From assembly GCA_046329555.1 (NCBI GenBank), contig JAXLUK010000001.1, forward strand, positions 62,001-126,000: a DNA stretch of 64,000 bases. The letters are read 5' to 3'. Below, piece after piece: positions 16,941-27,124 of this stretch. The notes beneath the pieces were generated by a model, which was not told the DNA's origin, searched no databases, and saw only the letters and a program-made list of their open reading frames with translations. The DNA comes from UBA1941 sp046329555. Its GTDB lineage: Bacteria > Bacteroidota > Bacteroidia > Chitinophagales > LD1. Within the stretch, counting starts at the first letter, position 1. The number at the start of each line of letters is the position of its first letter. Made by a program: the position numbers and the translations under genes.

Positions 16941-19350
16941 TTAAAATCAACACACCGGCTGATGCGGCATAAGCCACCTTCTCACCGGTAAAATAACTAG
17001 CCGGTTCAAAACGCATTTCCAATTTATGTTGTCCGGCTGGCAATAACATGGCGCGCAACACGTAATTCGCTCTCACTATAGGCACTTCCTTCCCATCTAC
17101 CATCGCCTTCCATCCTGGCTGATAATAAATTTCTGAAAATACCGCCAGTTGCGATTTCGGGGCACTGTATTCGTAATCAATTTTATTCGACTGATACGCA
17201 GTTACGCGAATACCGGATGCGGCATCCTTGCCACCCTGAAATCCACTGATATCGTTTTGAAAACGCTGATCGATAATGGCTGTTTTGGAAGGGTCAAACT
17301 GATCCAGTGCCTTCATTTCTTCATCTGCATTTTTTACCACCTTAACTTCATCCACAAACCAGCAATTACCTAAAGCCGCAGGATTGGTAGCCACCGCCGG
17401 ACCACCATCTGCACCTTTTTGAATGATGTATTTTGTATTCAACATATTCAGCACCGACATATTGCCCTTGCTGATTTGATTTTCGATCAGTTCCTGATAG
17501 CGGCGCAATTTCGCGGCATGATAACCTCCTATTGATTTATGATGATAAGAGGTGGAAGCATCGTTAAACGTATTTACGGTTTGATTTAATACCCGATACC
17601 CCGGTGTTCGGTCTTGCATAATCTGATTGTCGGCAGCCGTTGGCGTGAAGCGATTAGCCATTTGCTGCTGATCCGTGAACGTATCGCTGTTAATGAACCG
17701 CTTACCCACACCGATATAATCAATAGCAAACAACAATACCAACCCTGCAATCATCGCATGATCCTTCAACTTGTCACTAAGATATGACCAAAGCAAACCA
17801 GCCGCTGCTGCAATTAAAGCGAAGGAACGGAAAGCATCCATTCTAAGTAATGAGCCGCGATCTTCTTTTAATGGCTTGATGAGCCATTCGGGCAATTGCT
17901 TATCTGAGGCGCTGCCGAATTGAAACAAGGATGGGCCTACAATGGCCAGCACCAAACAAATACCGCCGGTGAGGCCTGCCGAAATGTACAAGGCGTTTAA
18001 TGTCTTTTCTTTATCCAAACCTTTGCGCAATAACTGCTGCACCGCTAATATGCCCAGCAAGGGCACCGCCAGTTGCGTAATAACCAGCACCATGGTCACC
18101 GTTCTGAACTTGTTATAACCGGGGAAATAATCGAATACCAGATTATTAAACGCCGGTAAATTGTGCCCGAACGACAACAGCACGGATAGTAGCGCTGCAG
18201 CGCCCAGCCACCACCGCATCGGCCCTTCCACCAATATTAATCCCATCAAAAACAAAAAGCACATGATGGCGCCAACGTACACCGGACCCGAAGTAAATGG
18301 CTGATCGCCCCAGTATAACGGGAAGGCATGCAAGTATTGCGCAATCTGCTGCGGTGAAACACCTTGTGCCGTCATGGCCTTACCTACAGCGCTTTCTTCA
18401 TCTAAACTGCCATGCGAAGAACCGCCCATAATATTCGGAACTAATAAGCTGAGCGCTTCTGTTTTCCCATAGCTCCAGCCAAAGGCGTAATCGCGGTCCA
18501 GTCCGCCTTTCGACTGGGTATTACTCGTCAATTCCGACTTCCCGCGAATCGTGGCATTGCCGTAATCATACGTACTCCATAACAACGATGCATTGGCCAG
18601 AACACCCAAAACCCCGCAACCGGCAAAAATGCTAAACGCCAGAGCAAAACGCTTCCAGTTGCCATCCTTAATCGTAAAAATGAATTGCACCACGCCTAAA
18701 ATCAGCAGGGTGAGGAACAGATAATAAGCAATCTGCACATGGTTCGCCCAAATCAGTAAAGAAAATCCCAAAGCACTGACGGCAGCACCCAGCAGATAAC
18801 GTTCCTGCCATAACAACATTAAGCCACTTACTACAATAGGTAACAGACCTATGGCGTGCATCTTGGTATTGTGACCAGCTTCAATGATGATGACATTGTA
18901 CGACATCAGCGAATATGCCAAAGCGCCGCCAATGGCCAGCCACGGGTTCACTCCCATCACCAGCAACAAACCATAAAACGACAATGCTGCCAGAAATAGA
19001 AAGGCCGTATATTCGGGCAAGCCCAAAGTGAAAATCTTATCAAAAAATCGGGTTAGGTTGCCATTAAACTCGGTGGAAATCTGAAAAGCCGGCATCCCAC
19101 CAAACATGGAACCACTCCACAACGGCTCTTCATGATGTTGCGCCCTGAAATCCACAATTTCTTTAGACATCCCGTCATACTGGGCTATATCACCCTGTGG
19201 AATCGTCTTATCATCAGTTAGTCGCGGCCCAAAAAAGATGAACGTTATCACAATAAATGTGAGCAAGGCCGCTGCATACGGCATCCACTTCGGAGCTGCT
19301 GAAGCAGAGGCGGCATTGGTTTTGGTAGAAGTTGTTTTTGCTTTTGCCAT
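16888..19350 (-). CDS. YfhO family membrane protein
   Basis: Large polytopic membrane protein, 820 residues from ATG 19350 (MAKAKTTSTKTN); an upstream in-frame start at 19389 adds atypical residues. It has a first membrane helix after a Lys/Ala/Thr-rich cytoplasmic head, then DGMSKEIVDFR and EEPLWSGSMFGGMPAFQ in the first extracytoplasmic loop, a feature of YfhO proteins, about a dozen helices, and a C-terminal periplasmic domain with PGWKAMVDGKEVPI ahead of a last helix. In Gram-positives YfhO is a GT-C-like protein needed for lipoteichoic acid glycosylation. Here a polysaccharide or lipid glycosylation role is inferred and fits the downstream glycosyltransferase. Confidence 0.88.
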   Translation of the reverse strand: MAKAKTTSTKTNAASASAAPKWMPYAAALLTFIVITFIFFGPRLTDDKTIPQGDIAQYDGMSKEIVDFRAQHHEEPLWSGSMFGGMPAFQISTEFNGNLTRFFDKIFTLGLPEYTAFLFLAALSFYGLLLVMGVNPWLAIGGALAYSLMSYNVIIIEAGHNTKMHAIGLLPIVVSGLMLLWQERYLLGAAVSALGFSLLIWANHVQIAYYLFLTLLILGVVQFIFTIKDGNWKRFALAFSIFAGCGVLGVLANASLLWSTYDYGNATIRGKSELTSNTQSKGGLDRDYAFGWSYGKTEALSLLVPNIMGGSSHGSLDEESAVGKAMTAQGVSPQQIAQYLHAFPLYWGDQPFTSGPVYVGAIMCFLFLMGLILVEGPMRWWLGAAALLSVLLSFGHNLPAFNNLVFDYFPGYNKFRTVTMVLVITQLAVPLLGILAVQQLLRKGLDKEKTLNALYISAGLTGGICLVLAIVGPSLFQFGSASDKQLPEWLIKPLKEDRGSLLRMDAFRSFALIAAAAGLLWSYLSDKLKDHAMIAGLVLLFAIDYIGVGKRFINSDTFTDQQQMANRFTPTAADNQIMQDRTPGYRVLNQTVNTFNDASTSYHHKSIGGYHAAKLRRYQELIENQISKGNMSVLNMLNTKYIIQKGADGGPAVATNPAALGNCWFVDEVKVVKNADEEMKALDQFDPSKTAIIDQRFQNDISGFQGGKDAASGIRVTAYQSNKIDYEYSAPKSQLAVFSEIYYQPGWKAMVDGKEVPIVRANYVLRAMLLPAGQHKLEMRFEPASYFTGEKVAYAASAGVLILIGLALFTMVRQQRKTTE

Positions 19351-19402
19351 GAGCGTGAAAATAGAATTTTTACCGCACCGCAATGCCAACGGGTGTTAAT
19401 AC

Positions 19403-20308
19403 CTACAAGAGCTGTTGTAGCGCCTCTTTCCGGCTCTCGCGCCAGGCCAAAACCGCATGCGCTACTACCGAAAGCAAGATTAACGCGCCTCCAACAAAGA
19501 AATTGGGATGCAGTTCCCGGTTTTCCTGAAAGAAAATAAAAGCCAGCGCCACGCCGTAAACCGGCTCAAGATTGATGGATAAATTCAACGTAAATGCCGA
19601 TAACTGTTTTAAGGCAGCCAGCGATAGCGCCAGCGTTACATGTGTACAGGCTACAGCCAAAACCAACAACAACAGCCAATCTTTTATATCCGGTAACAAC
19701 TTCGTAGTCGGAAAAAAATGCAGATACAGCGGTAGCATACTCGTTAACAACACCACGCCCGCGGCAATCTCATAAAAAGATACCAGCACCGGCGGGTATT
19801 TTTGCGCCAATGGTCGATTAAAGATGTTCAGCGAAGCACCTAAAAATGAGGCCACTAATCCAAGCATAATACCAGTCACATAGCGGGTCTCAAATTGAAA
19901 AATAATCCAGATGCCCGCCATACCAATCACACTCAACAACACTTCGCTCCACTTCAAACGGGTACGCAACAAAAGCGGTTCCAGCAAGGCGGTAAACAAA
20001 CTGGAAGAAGCCAGCATACTCAACGTAATGCTCACGTTGGAATACTTAATAGAACCATAGAAAAATAGCCAATGCGTCACCAATATCGCGCCTACGCCCA
20101 TCAATCGCCAGCCATCGGCCCGTTCTACCCGAAAAGAAGTTTTGGTGATTAGCAATCCAATACCCATGGAAGCCACCGCAATCAGAATCCGGTACCACAC
20201 CAGCAATCCTTCATTGAGCTCAATAGCCCGGCCTATTACTCCGGTAAATCCCCACAAAAAAATGGAGAGATGCATGTAGCCGTACGCCCGTAGTTTGCCT
20301 TGCTCCAC
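19403..20308 (-). CDS. DMT/EamA family transporter
   Basis: A 301-residue inner-membrane protein with ten predicted helices in two EamA repeats; MHLSIFLWGFTGVIGRAIE begins the first and GIMLGLVASFLGASLNIFNR the second. Drug/metabolite transporter superfamily; the substrate cannot be told. The start is GTG at 20308, whose G is also the last base of the mscS stop (TAGTG), so the two are coupled. The C-terminus ends in a charged tail (WRESRKEALQQLL). Confidence 0.87.
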   Translation of the reverse strand: MEQGKLRAYGYMHLSIFLWGFTGVIGRAIELNEGLLVWYRILIAVASMGIGLLITKTSFRVERADGWRLMGVGAILVTHWLFFYGSIKYSNVSITLSMLASSSLFTALLEPLLLRTRLKWSEVLLSVIGMAGIWIIFQFETRYVTGIMLGLVASFLGASLNIFNRPLAQKYPPVLVSFYEIAAGVVLLTSMLPLYLHFFPTTKLLPDIKDWLLLLVLAVACTHVTLALSLAALKQLSAFTLNLSINLEPVYGVALAFIFFQENRELHPNFFVGGALILLSVVAHAVLAWRESRKEALQQLL

Positions 20309-21159
20309 TATTTCGGTTTAGGAATTCCCATGATGCGCTGCGCATGCGATAACATAATTCCTTCGCGCTCAAAACGCTCTTTCACCAGCTGAAGCAAATC
20401 ACATTTCATATCAAAAGCAATATCGTTATTGCGCGCCCAAACATAGGCCCGGCAACGCACCCCATTATCTTCCAATGCAACTACCTTAGCTACCACAGCG
20501 GGCTTTCCGGCTTCTTTTTCTGCCGCCCTTCTTCCATCCAGAAACATGGGATGCTTCATGGCCTCATCCTGCATCAGCTGCAACACCTTTTCCAAATCGT
20601 TTTCATACGTCACCACCACTTCCAGATTAAACATCACCCGTTCATCCTTAATCGTGCTGTTCAAAATTACTTCCCGGCTAATCACCGAATTCGGTATCAC
20701 AATACGCCGGTTTTCAATGCTCTTCAAAATGGTATGTCTGATGGTAATATCTTCCACCACCCCAACATGATTATTCGATAACAACTTAATGTGATCGCCC
20801 ACGCTGAACGGCTTAAACACCACAATAAAAATGCCGCTTACAATATTTGAAAATGCCTCCTGCGAAGCAAAACCGATAATCGCCGCTATAATCCCCGCAC
20901 CGGCAAACATGGTTTTTCCAATGGTGTGGAGCTGTGGAATTTTATAAAACACAAACACTACCCCAAAAACAAAAACCACAAAACTTACCGCATTCTGTAA
21001 AAACGAGTAATTGGTGGGATCGAAATGCATCACCCGCGCCGATTTGCGGATATACCGGCGAATCAGCCAACTGAGCGCGCGGCCCACCACCACGGCCACC
21101 AACACCACCAAAAACGGCTCCAGAAAAGTCTCAATCCTGTCGAGGCGTACTTTAAACAT
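20308..21159 (-). CDS. Small-conductance mechanosensitive channel, MscS family
   Basis: A 283-residue membrane protein. The pore-lining TM3 and following beta domain are clear: AGAGIIAAIIGFASQEAFSNIVSG, then FKPFSVGDHIKLL and VGVVEDITIRHTILKSIENRRIVIPN. The MscS family releases solutes upon hypo-osmotic shock. Two helices precede TM3. It leads a two-gene leftward unit with the EamA transporter and is divergent from the HerA-like gene 117 bases away. Confidence 0.92.
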   Translation of the reverse strand: MFKVRLDRIETFLEPFLVVLVAVVVGRALSWLIRRYIRKSARVMHFDPTNYSFLQNAVSFVVFVFGVVFVFYKIPQLHTIGKTMFAGAGIIAAIIGFASQEAFSNIVSGIFIVVFKPFSVGDHIKLLSNNHVGVVEDITIRHTILKSIENRRIVIPNSVISREVILNSTIKDERVMFNLEVVVTYENDLEKVLQLMQDEAMKHPMFLDGRRAAEKEAGKPAVVAKVVALEDNGVRCRAYVWARNNDIAFDMKCDLLQLVKERFEREGIMLSHAQRIMGIPKPK

Positions 21160-21276
21160 GCCGCGAAAGTAGTATTTTGCCCCTACCCCGCTGCGCCCTT
21201 AAAAGTTTTTGGCAATCACCCGAAACGGCACGATTTTTACCATAACAAAAACACAAAAAATCCGACATTCGCTACT

Positions 21277-22833
21277 ATGAGCAACGAAAAATTCCAGCAA
21301 GCCATCACCGATGGCTATACCTTTAAAGGAAAATCTATCGACCTGGGCGCCGCTATGATAGACGGCCAACCGATCCAGAAACTGATGGTTAAAGCACCCT
21401 TGCGCACCTTCAACCGCCACGGCCTCATCGCAGGCGCCACGGGAACGGGTAAAACCAAAACCTTACAACGCCTGGCCGAAAGCCTGAGCGCTAACGGTGT
21501 GAGCACCGTGCTCATGGACGTAAAAGGCGACCTTTCGGGCATTGCCGTTAAAGGAACCGAAAACGATAAAGTAAAAGAACGCGTAGAAAAAATAGGTATC
21601 GAATTTCAGGCGCATGATAATCCGGTTGAGTTTTTAACCCTCTCTAACGAGAAAGGCGCTAAACTCCGCGCCACCGTCTCTGAATTCGGTCCGGTGCTGT
21701 TCTCCAAAATTCTGGAACTCAACGATACCCAGCAAAGCGTGGTAGCGTTACTATTCAAGTATTGCGACGACCAAAAACTACCGCTGCTCGACCTCAAAGA
21801 TTTTAAGAAAGTGCTCAACTACGCTACCGATCAGGGCGCTGCTGAAATCGAAGCTACCTATGGCAAAGTATCCAGTGCCACCACCGCTACCATCCTGCGC
21901 AAAATCATTGAACTGGAACAACAGGGCGGCGATAAATTTTTCGGCGAAAAATCGTTTGAGGTGGATGACCTGGTGCGCGTAGACGAGAACGGCCGCGGAT
22001 TGGTTTCCATCATCCGCCTCACCGATATTCAGGATAAGCCCAAGCTCTTCTCTACCTTCATGCTGTGCCTGCTGGCCGAAATTTATGCCACCTTCCCCGA
22101 AGAAGGCGATGCCGATCAACCCAAGCTAGTGCTCTTTATTGATGAAGCACACCTGATTTTTGAAGAAGCCAGCGACGCACTGCTCAATCAAATTGAAACC
22201 ATCATTAAATTAATTCGCTCGAAAGGCGTAGGTATTTTCTTCTGCACCCAAAACCCGGCCGATGTACCCGATGCCGTTCTCGCGCAATTGGGTATGAAGG
22301 TACAACACGCGCTGCGCGCTTTTACAGCCAAAGACCGCAAATCCATCAAGCTGGCGGCTGAAAACTACCCGGAAACCGAATTCTACAAAGTGGAAGAAGA
22401 TTTAACGGCACTGGGTATCGGCGAGGCCTTCGTTACTGTACTTAACGAAAAAGGGATTCCTACCCCGCTGGCGGCCACGATGATGGCGCCCCCGGGCTCG
22501 CGCATGGATATCCTCACGCCGCAGGAAATAGATGGCATTCTGGGCAATTCTAAATTGGTGAAAAAATACAACGAGGAAATCGACCGCGAAAGCGCCTTTG
22601 AAATGCTTACCGCCAAATTACAAACTGCGGCAGTTCCTGCTGCAGGTGGAAATACAACCAGCGCTAATACCGCCAATGCCGAACAGGAAGAATCTGTTGT
22701 AGCCAAGGCCGGTTCCTTCATCAGCGATATGGCCAATTCTACCGCCGGCAAAATTGTGATGCGCGAAGTAACGCGCGGCCTGTTGGGCGTGTTAGGCCTG
22801 GGCGGAAGAAATACTACGCGCAGGAAATATTAA
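21277..22833 (+). CDS. HerA/YjgR-type ATPase (DUF853)
   Basis: P-loop ATPase of 518 residues. The preferred start is ATG 21277 (MSNEKFQQAITDGYTFKG); the frame is open further upstream but that stretch is out of family and overlaps mscS. Walker A is AGATGTGKTKT near residue 55, with LMDVKGDLSGIA shortly after; Walker B is LVLFIDEAHLIF near residue 285, and FFCTQNPADVPDAVLAQLG follows. DUF853/YjgR proteins are related to HerA-FtsK DNA translocases, but their role is not established. The C-terminal 60 residues are low-complexity Ala/Thr/Asn followed by a Gly/Arg tail. Confidence 0.88.
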   Translation: MSNEKFQQAITDGYTFKGKSIDLGAAMIDGQPIQKLMVKAPLRTFNRHGLIAGATGTGKTKTLQRLAESLSANGVSTVLMDVKGDLSGIAVKGTENDKVKERVEKIGIEFQAHDNPVEFLTLSNEKGAKLRATVSEFGPVLFSKILELNDTQQSVVALLFKYCDDQKLPLLDLKDFKKVLNYATDQGAAEIEATYGKVSSATTATILRKIIELEQQGGDKFFGEKSFEVDDLVRVDENGRGLVSIIRLTDIQDKPKLFSTFMLCLLAEIYATFPEEGDADQPKLVLFIDEAHLIFEEASDALLNQIETIIKLIRSKGVGIFFCTQNPADVPDAVLAQLGMKVQHALRAFTAKDRKSIKLAAENYPETEFYKVEEDLTALGIGEAFVTVLNEKGIPTPLAATMMAPPGSRMDILTPQEIDGILGNSKLVKKYNEEIDRESAFEMLTAKLQTAAVPAAGGNTTSANTANAEQEESVVAKAGSFISDMANSTAGKIVMREVTRGLLGVLGLGGRNTTRRKY

Positions 22834-22845
22834 AATAAATGATGG

Positions 22846-22945
22846 CGGCTGCTCCGCTTCGCTGCGCACCGGGCTTTCCGCTTGTAGTCCTCGCGCGGCT
22901 TCGTACCTCGCCGCGCTGCGGGCTACCGCTCCAATCCCTTCCGCA
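22846..22945. repeat. G+C-rich intergenic repeat with hairpin
   Basis: A G+C-rich block in an otherwise moderate sequence, containing two related half-units, CGGGCTTTCCGCT (near 22880) and CGGGCTACCGCT (near 22925), and a hairpin GCGCGGC (22893-22899) with GCCGCGC (22910-22916). It does not read as a gene on either strand. It resembles dispersed intergenic repeats I recall from Bacteroidota genomes; only one copy is in this window. Confidence 0.5.
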
Positions 22946-23039
22946 CGGCGCAGCACCAGTGTGTTCAAGGATAACAAACCAATTGCGCCGCCTGAAAATT
23001 CAACAATACCAATCCCGGAGTACAACCCCGGTTTCCATC

Positions 23040-23073
23040 AAAAAAAAACCTCGCAGTAATAAAACTGCGAGGT
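23040..23073 (-). terminator. Rho-independent terminator of the large T9SS protein gene
   Basis: Perfect inverted repeat CCTCGCAG (23049-23056) and CTGCGAGG (23065-23072) with an 8-base loop. On the minus strand it is followed by a run of nine T. It lies 23 bases past the stop of the 1342-residue gene. Confidence 0.9.
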
Positions 23074-23095
23074 AAACATCAACAATAAGTAAGTA

Positions 23096-26000
23096 CTATT
23101 GCTTTGTTATGGAAAATGTTTGGATGCTGCGGTTATCTTGGATCAGTTGTACCACGTAAAGGCCAGCTTCAACGTTCATCATGTTCAATCGGGTTTCTTG
23201 TTCAAACGTTCCTGTTTGAATCAATCTTCCGCTGATATCCCGCAACATATACATCCATGAACCGGCCTCATTGGTGCTTATCACCAACTGCTCCTGCACC
23301 GGATTAGGATACAAGGAAATGGAAACGCCGCTTTCAATTGTTTTCACCCCTACACCATTCAACAAAATAGGTGCACTGGTAGCCTGGCAGCCATATACAT
23401 CCGTCACTTGCACGCTGTAGTTGCCACTGGCTACTGCGGTGTAATCAGATCCGTTAGCGCCCGCAATCGCGTTGCCATTCAAATTCCATTGGTAACTGGT
23501 AAAACCTGCGGTAGTGGTCAAATTCCAACCATTATTATTAATAGCAACAATTAACGCCTGCCGCACAAACAAATTCAACGTAATCACAGAATCACATCCT
23601 GCAGCATTCAGTATGGTGCGGGTATAAGTACCGCTGGTGTTCAAAGTTTGCGCGCCAAATGAGTATGAACTGCCGCTGCAAATGGTATCCTGAATAGTGC
23701 TTGCTGTTGGTTGCTTTATCGTCAGGTTCAACGTAATGAAGCTATCGCAGCCGGCAACATTGGTAATCGTATCCAGGTATGTGCCGCTGCTGGTAATCGT
23801 TTGTCCGTTAAAAGTATAACTGCCACAAACCGATACCGTCTGCTGCGCCGAACTCGATTGCGCCACCGTTACGGTTAACACCACAAAACTATCACAACCG
23901 GTTACACTGGTTAAAGTATCCAGGTAAGTTCCTGCAGTAGTAATGGTTTGTCCGTTAAACACGGTGCTGGAACCATTACACAACGAGCGACTGATACTGC
24001 GCTGTATTTTCTGACGAACGGTCAAATTCAACGTCAGCAGTGAATCACAGCCTGCTGCATTAGACAACGTATCGAAATACGTACCGCTCTGCGTTCTGGC
24101 CACCCCATTAAAGGTATAGCTGGCACCAAAACAAATGGTTTGATTGATCGTTCCGGATGTGGGTTGCTTCACCGCAACAGTCACAGCATTCGATGTAGCC
24201 GTACCACAACTGGAAGTGATGTTACATACGTAACTTCCGGCATTGGCCGCAGTGATATTATTCAGATATAACGTATCGTTGTTTGAATTCGCGATAGCGG
24301 CGCCATTCCGACTCCAGCTATAACTGAGGTTGGCACCATTTGCTAATACGGCCAGGTAGGCATTACTTCCGGCACAGGCATTCACCGCCACCGGCTGTTG
24401 CGAAATTTGCAACGAGCCTGTAACCGTCAGTACAGCAGCGTTCGAAGTAAGCACCGGTCCGCAGGTACCGCTCACCTCTACGGTATAAGTACCCGCATCA
24501 CCTGCCACAGCAGAAGAAATAAGGTAGTTGGCACTGGTAGCCAAAGGAATATTCACACCACCTTTCTTCCATTGATAATTCAGGTTGGCGCCGCTCGCCA
24601 CAACCGATAAAGTAACCTGACCTCCCACACAAGTAGTTTGTGATTGTGGCTGCGTTGTAATGGCAGTTGTAGGCAATACGTTTACTGTAGCGGTTGCCGT
24701 ATTCGAACAGGTATTTCCATCGGTACCGGTAACGGTATAGGTAGTAGTTAAGGTTGGTGATACGCTCTTGGTAGTACCGGTTCCCAAACCATTACTCCAG
24801 TTGTAAGAAACAGCGCCTCCTGCAGTAAGATTCGAAGGGAAACCGCTGCAATTATCCTGAGTGGCCGGAGTGAGTGTAACCACCGGCAATGCATTTCGCG
24901 TAACCAGCTTCGTTGCCTGAACAGTACAGTTATTGACATCAGTAGCAATAACCGCATAATTTGTATTGGTAGTGGGTGTTACGGTAATGGCCGCGGTAGT
25001 GTTACCACCCGGGCTCCAGCTATATGAACTGGCACCGCTGGCCGTAAGCGTTACTGAACTTCCTGCGCAAACCGAACTGGGGCCGCTAATCACTACATTG
25101 GGCAAGGCATTCACCGTTAAATATGCACCGGCAGAAGTTAAAGTACCGCAACTGCCACCCAACACATCACAAGTATACGTTCCTGTATCAGTAACTGCTA
25201 CAGCAGCCAGATTCAAAGTTGATGCCGTTTGTCCGGCCAACACCACGCCATTCTTCTTCCATTGAAAACCGGTTCCACCGGTTGCCGTAATGGAAAATGT
25301 AACTGGCTGTCCCACGCACTTACTTTGCGCTTGTGGCTGCGAAGAAATGCTGGTGCTGTTCGCTGAAACCGTCACCGTTGCCGCTTTCGAAATAGCGCGA
25401 TTACAAGCTACAGCAATAACACAAGTATAGGAGCCGGCATCCGCCACTTGTGCATTCGCCTTGGTGTAGGTGGCGCTGTTGGCACCGCCAATATCTACAC
25501 CGTTCTTTTGCCATTGGTAGGTAGCCGCAGGGTTCTCGGCTTGCACCGATAAAGTGATGGTATTACCTGAACATACCGATACGTTTTGAGGATGTTGCAA
25601 AAATTGCGGCGCATTCATTAAGGGTAAAATTTCTGCTGCATTTAAATCTCTGTTAAAGATGTTGATCTCATCCATCTGTCCTAAGAAGTTAGCCGATGGA
25701 TAGCTAATTGTTCCAGCACCAAGAATATCACCGAGAATAAATGATGAACCTGCAGCCGACTGAATAGTTGGCCGGGCAGCATTGGTAAATTGCGCAGCCA
25801 AAGTACCATTGATATAAATTTTCATGGCACCGCCGTTGAAGGTCATGGCATAGTGGAACCAATTGGTACTGAGTGTAGCCACCGGAATAGCTGGCGTGTT
25901 GTTGCCAAAAGTATTGTAGGTGTAGTTGTTGAAGGAATAATCACGGCAAAACAAACCGGCTGAGTCAATCACCTTACTAAAGTATTCGTTGCTCAAGTTG

Positions 26001-27124
26001 TTGTTGGTCCGCTTAAACCAGCCGGTTACCGATAACTGTCCTGCGCCATTCATTGGTGTAATATCGCCCATATTGATGGTGCCAGAAGCTGTTCCATCGA
26101 AGTTGTACGCCTTATTCGCATTACCATTGCGATCTGCTGTTAAAGAACAGCCGGCGTTAACCGTACCGTTGTAAAGCGCTGAAGCCGCATTATTGGCATT
26201 GCCACTCATCGGATACGAAGCAATGACGCCGGTAAAGTCGAAGGTGGTTACATTGGTATTGGTAGATACGGTGAATGATGCCGTACTTAAGCAACCGCCA
26301 TTCTGAGTTGCTTCGCAAGTGTAGGTGCCGGCCTGAGTGGTCACGTAATTAGTAAAGAAAAGGGTATCGTTATTGCTGTTGGCGATGGCCACACCATTCA
26401 ACTTCCATACAAAGTTATTGGCAGTAGGCGCATTCACCCAAAGAATGCCATTAGAGCCAGTGCAAAGTGACAGGTTTCCAGACTGCCCATTGATACTTCC
26501 CAACTTTAAACGAATACTTTTTGATGAATCGGTGGCACAGGTGGATGACGAAACAAAACATTTATACACGCCCGTATCACCGGCCACCAGGTTATTGAGA
26601 AAAAGGGTATCGTTATTTGAGCCTACTGTGGTGCCATTTTTCTTCCAGGTGTAGGTTGAAGCCGCATTTGCTGACTTTACATAAAGGAATTTACTATCGC
26701 CTGGGCAGAAGTTAAGCACCGTATCAGATTGCGCCGTAACTTTGTTACCGGGTAAAACGGTGATAGCCTGAGTACCCGACTGATAGGTAGATGGGCAGCC
26801 GTTTACATTGTTCTGAATGTACACGTATACATTGCCCGAAGCCGTAGGGGAAATGTTGTAATTGCCGTTACCAGGTATTTGCAGCACGCCACCGGGAAAC
26901 ACGATGGAGGCGATCCAGTTAGCATTCGGCAGGTAGATGCTGGTAACCGCTACGGTGACCTGACTACCGGCGCAAGGCGTGTAATTAGAGAGCGCAATGT
27001 TGGGCGCATTCGGCTGCGGCGTGCACTGCGCGCGCGCCGCTTCAGTGCCTCCGAAAAAGATAAGGATGAGTAATAAGGGCAAGAGGTAATACCTGCCGCA
27101 GTTTTGGTTGTTGTTTTTTTCCAT
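23096..27124 (-). CDS. Large secreted multidomain protein with LamG, Ig-like repeats and T9SS sorting domain
   Basis: A 1342-residue secreted protein. A signal peptide (YYLLPLLLILIFFGG, cut near ARAQ) is followed by PKD/Ig-like segments with paired cysteines (residues about 35-290), a LamG/concanavalin-like domain (about 295-500, starting GVIASYPMSGNANNAASALY and ending GQMDEINIFNRDL), further Ig-like domains (about 510-1000, each with C..G..V.L.. and Y.W...G), four 45-residue repeats (about 1000-1185), and a C-terminal type A sorting domain (ISLYPNPVQEQLVIS and GLYVVQLIQDN). Export by the type IX system and attachment to, or release from, the cell surface are expected; likely an adhesin-like protein. 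Confidence 0.88.
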   Translation of the reverse strand: MEKNNNQNCGRYYLLPLLLILIFFGGTEAARAQCTPQPNAPNIALSNYTPCAGSQVTVAVTSIYLPNANWIASIVFPGGVLQIPGNGNYNISPTASGNVYVYIQNNVNGCPSTYQSGTQAITVLPGNKVTAQSDTVLNFCPGDSKFLYVKSANAASTYTWKKNGTTVGSNNDTLFLNNLVAGDTGVYKCFVSSSTCATDSSKSIRLKLGSINGQSGNLSLCTGSNGILWVNAPTANNFVWKLNGVAIANSNNDTLFFTNYVTTQAGTYTCEATQNGGCLSTASFTVSTNTNVTTFDFTGVIASYPMSGNANNAASALYNGTVNAGCSLTADRNGNANKAYNFDGTASGTINMGDITPMNGAGQLSVTGWFKRTNNNLSNEYFSKVIDSAGLFCRDYSFNNYTYNTFGNNTPAIPVATLSTNWFHYAMTFNGGAMKIYINGTLAAQFTNAARPTIQSAAGSSFILGDILGAGTISYPSANFLGQMDEINIFNRDLNAAEILPLMNAPQFLQHPQNVSVCSGNTITLSVQAENPAATYQWQKNGVDIGGANSATYTKANAQVADAGSYTCVIAVACNRAISKAATVTVSANSTSISSQPQAQSKCVGQPVTFSITATGGTGFQWKKNGVVLAGQTASTLNLAAVAVTDTGTYTCDVLGGSCGTLTSAGAYLTVNALPNVVISGPSSVCAGSSVTLTASGASSYSWSPGGNTTAAITVTPTTNTNYAVIATDVNNCTVQATKLVTRNALPVVTLTPATQDNCSGFPSNLTAGGAVSYNWSNGLGTGTTKSVSPTLTTTYTVTGTDGNTCSNTATATVNVLPTTAITTQPQSQTTCVGGQVTLSVVASGANLNYQWKKGGVNIPLATSANYLISSAVAGDAGTYTVEVSGTCGPVLTSNAAVLTVTGSLQISQQPVAVNACAGSNAYLAVLANGANLSYSWSRNGAAIANSNNDTLYLNNITAANAGSYVCNITSSCGTATSNAVTVAVKQPTSGTINQTICFGASYTFNGVARTQSGTYFDTLSNAAGCDSLLTLNLTVRQKIQRSISRSLCNGSSTVFNGQTITTAGTYLDTLTSVTGCDSFVVLTVTVAQSSSAQQTVSVCGSYTFNGQTITSSGTYLDTITNVAGCDSFITLNLTIKQPTASTIQDTICSGSSYSFGAQTLNTSGTYTRTILNAAGCDSVITLNLFVRQALIVAINNNGWNLTTTAGFTSYQWNLNGNAIAGANGSDYTAVASGNYSVQVTDVYGCQATSAPILLNGVGVKTIESGVSISLYPNPVQEQLVISTNEAGSWMYMLRDISGRLIQTGTFEQETRLNMMNVEAGLYVVQLIQDNRSIQTFSITKQ

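Noticed and set aside
21025..21276. 84-residue N-terminal extension of the HerA-like protein
   Set aside because: His/Pro-rich shadow of mscS; the family N-terminus begins at ATG 21277.
22839..23075. Short frames on both strands in the G+C-rich block
   Set aside because: Composition-driven frames over a repeat and terminator; no protein-like pattern.
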